A stretch of DNA of 64,000 nucleotides, taken from NCBI GenBank assembly GCA_902629575.1, contig CACORJ010000001.1, positions 144,271 through 208,270 on the forward strand, in the 5' to 3' direction. This document shows positions 63,022-64,000 of the stretch, one piece after another. Position 1 is the stretch's first letter, and each line of letters begins with the position of its first letter. The position numbers and the translations under genes were made by a program. Below the pieces are notes generated by a model. It was not told where the DNA came from. It made no database searches and was given only the letters and a program-made list of their open reading frames with translations. This DNA is from an uncultured Pelagibacteraceae bacterium. GTDB taxonomy: Bacteria > Pseudomonadota > Alphaproteobacteria > Pelagibacterales > Pelagibacteraceae.

Positions 63022-64000
63022 CTAATTTATTCCAATTATTTTTTCAGATTTTAATACATCTAGCTTTATTTTTTTGGTCTCAAATATTTTTCTCTCTTCT
63101 CCTTTAAGGATCTTACCAGATGGTAATTTAAGAGTCTGAGAATTAACTTTTTTACCATTTATAATAACCTCATAATGTAGGTGTGGACCAGTAGACTTTC
63201 CTGTTGAGCCAACATAACCTATTGTTTGACCTTGCTTAACTCTAACTCCCTTTTTTATTCCTTTCGCAAACTTAGACATATGGGCATATACAGTTTGATA
63301 AGTTGAATTGTGTTTAATAACTACACAATTACCTCCACCTCCACACCACCCTGCTTTTTTAATCGTTCCTGATCCAGAGGCCATAATCGGAGTGCCCATT
63401 GGAGCAGCAAAATCTGTTCCTCTATGCATTTTATTAAAACCATCGATTGGATGTTTTCTCATTCCAAAGGGTGAAGATAGTCTTGCACCATTGATAGGTG
63501 TTTTCATAAGAGCTTTTTTTATGCTTCTACCATTTTCATCATAGTGACCGTTGCTACCCTCTTTATCAAAATAATAAAGAGTATTATCCTCTCCGCCTAA
63601 AATCAAATTTGCAAATAATATATTTCCTGTTTCAATTACTTTTTCATTTTCATTTATAAAAATTTCATACATAATTTGAAATCTATCTTTTTTCTTAATA
63701 TCTCTTTGAAAATCTATTTGAAAACCGTAAATACTTGCTAGTTCTATAATAGTATTCACCGGAATTTTTCTATCGATTGCAGACTTATATAAACTTTGAA
63801 GAATTATATTTTCTTGATAAATTATTTTTTTATCTAATTTTGTTAAAATTATTTCTTGATTAAAATTATTTTCCTCGTCATTTTTTGTTAAAAGAATTCT
63901 TTCTTTATTAGAAACTTGAAATATGAAATCTTTGATGTTGTTATTGGATTGATTAATAGTAAGGTATATTTTTTGATTAGTATTTAATCTATTCAAATTT
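63022..64000 (-). CDS. M23-family metallopeptidase, N-terminus outside window
   Basis: A zinc endopeptidase of the lysostaphin/M23 type that trims peptidoglycan cross-links in the periplasm. The domain reads RLSSPFGMRKHPIDGFNKMHRGTDFAAPMGTPIMASGSG (HxxxD zinc site) and THLHYEV-like GPHLHYEV, and the frame remains open to the right edge. The track Met at base 63996 has no signal peptide, so it is probably internal and the real start lies beyond the window. An N-terminal LysM-like or OapA-like region precedes the peptidase. Confidence 0.9.
   Translation of the reverse strand, partial: NLNRLNTNQKIYLTINQSNNNIKDFIFQVSNKERILLTKNDEENNFNQEIILTKLDKKIIYQENIILQSLYKSAIDRKIPVNTIIELASIYGFQIDFQRDIKKKDRFQIMYEIFINENEKVIETGNILFANLILGGEDNTLYYFDKEGSNGHYDENGRSIKKALMKTPINGARLSSPFGMRKHPIDGFNKMHRGTDFAAPMGTPIMASGSGTIKKAGWCGGGGNCVVIKHNSTYQTVYAHMSKFAKGIKKGVRVKQGQTIGYVGSTGKSTGPHLHYEVIINGKKVNSQTLKLPSGKILKGEERKIFETKKIKLDVLKSEKIIGIN

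Noticed and set aside
1-64000. CRISPR array, insertion sequence, prophage or integron
   Set aside because: No spaced direct repeats, transposase, integrase or phage structural genes are visible.

Overview
The window looks like a chromosomal segment of a SAR11-type alphaproteobacterium (Pelagibacterales). The evidence is very low GC, spacers of a few bases or overlapping genes, alphaproteobacterial marker genes (gcrA, DUF1178, DUF2948, DUF4167, an NDUFA9-like protein, membrane-anchored cycM), a tRNA-His without G-1, and a tandem glycine riboswitch in front of malate synthase, an arrangement reported from SAR11. I see no insertion sequence, prophage, CRISPR array or obvious foreign island. Almost all of it is housekeeping and biosynthesis.

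Layout. 1-3.2 kb: cobT (cut by the left edge), cobS, a J-domain protein and bolA. 3.2-4.9 kb: aroB and aroK. 4.9-9.0 kb: a 59-aa membrane protein missed by the ORF track, a 590-aa exported protein of unknown function, then def, fmt and truA. 9.0-13.1 kb: a SET-domain protein, a histone-deacetylase-fold amidohydrolase, dapE, dapD and a HAD phosphatase. 13.1-16.5 kb: argB, yidC, yidD, rnpA, rpmH. 16.5-17.3 kb: a VTT-domain membrane protein and tRNA-Thr. 17.4-21.5 kb: two tiny basic proteins, dcd, murA, a DUF2948 protein, hisD, infA and tRNA-Phe. 21.6-22.1 kb: a cold-shock gene with a structured 3' region. 22.1-25.3 kb: a histidine block (tRNA-His, hisS, hisZ, hisG). 25.4-29.0 kb: a nuclease block (rmuC, an MGME1/RecB-like nuclease, exonuclease I) and a thioredoxin. 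29.0-36.5 kb, minus strand: rpsA, ihfB, pyrF, trpF, trpB, trpA, accD, folC. 36.7-41.0 kb, minus strand: aroA, and an LPS group (lptB, lptC, kdsD) with an RNase D-like gene. 41.0-46.9 kb: NDUFA9-like gene, gcrA, argD, argF, cycM, kdsB, pheA. 47.0-49.7 kb: SRP RNA, dnaX, ybaB, recR. 49.7-52.0 kb: glcB with its riboswitch. 52.1-57.5 kb: accA, secA, argJ, a DUF1178 protein. 57.5-64 kb: ubiG, lysC, ispG, prfA, prmC, a DUF4167 protein, and an M23 peptidase cut by the right edge.

Pathways. Arginine (argB, argJ, argD, argF), histidine (hisD, hisZ, hisG), aromatic amino acids (aroB, aroK, aroA, pheA, trpF, trpB, trpA) and lysine (lysC, dapD, dapE) are well represented. Translation initiation and termination (def, fmt, infA, prfA, prmC) and cell-envelope export (secA, yidC, SRP RNA, lptBC, kdsB, kdsD) make up much of the rest.

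The most interesting observations are these. The TrpA/TrpB pair has altered catalytic and subunit-interface residues, including simultaneous loss of both partners of the known alpha-Asp56/beta-Lys167 contact. hisS starts only 4 bases after tRNA-His, so its ribosome-binding site lies inside the tRNA. All three tRNAs have non-canonical T-loops. AccA carries an apparent C-terminal membrane anchor. A small nuclease operon includes an MGME1-like enzyme. Several very small overlapping genes are absent from the ORF track. No clearly new defence or mobile system is visible.
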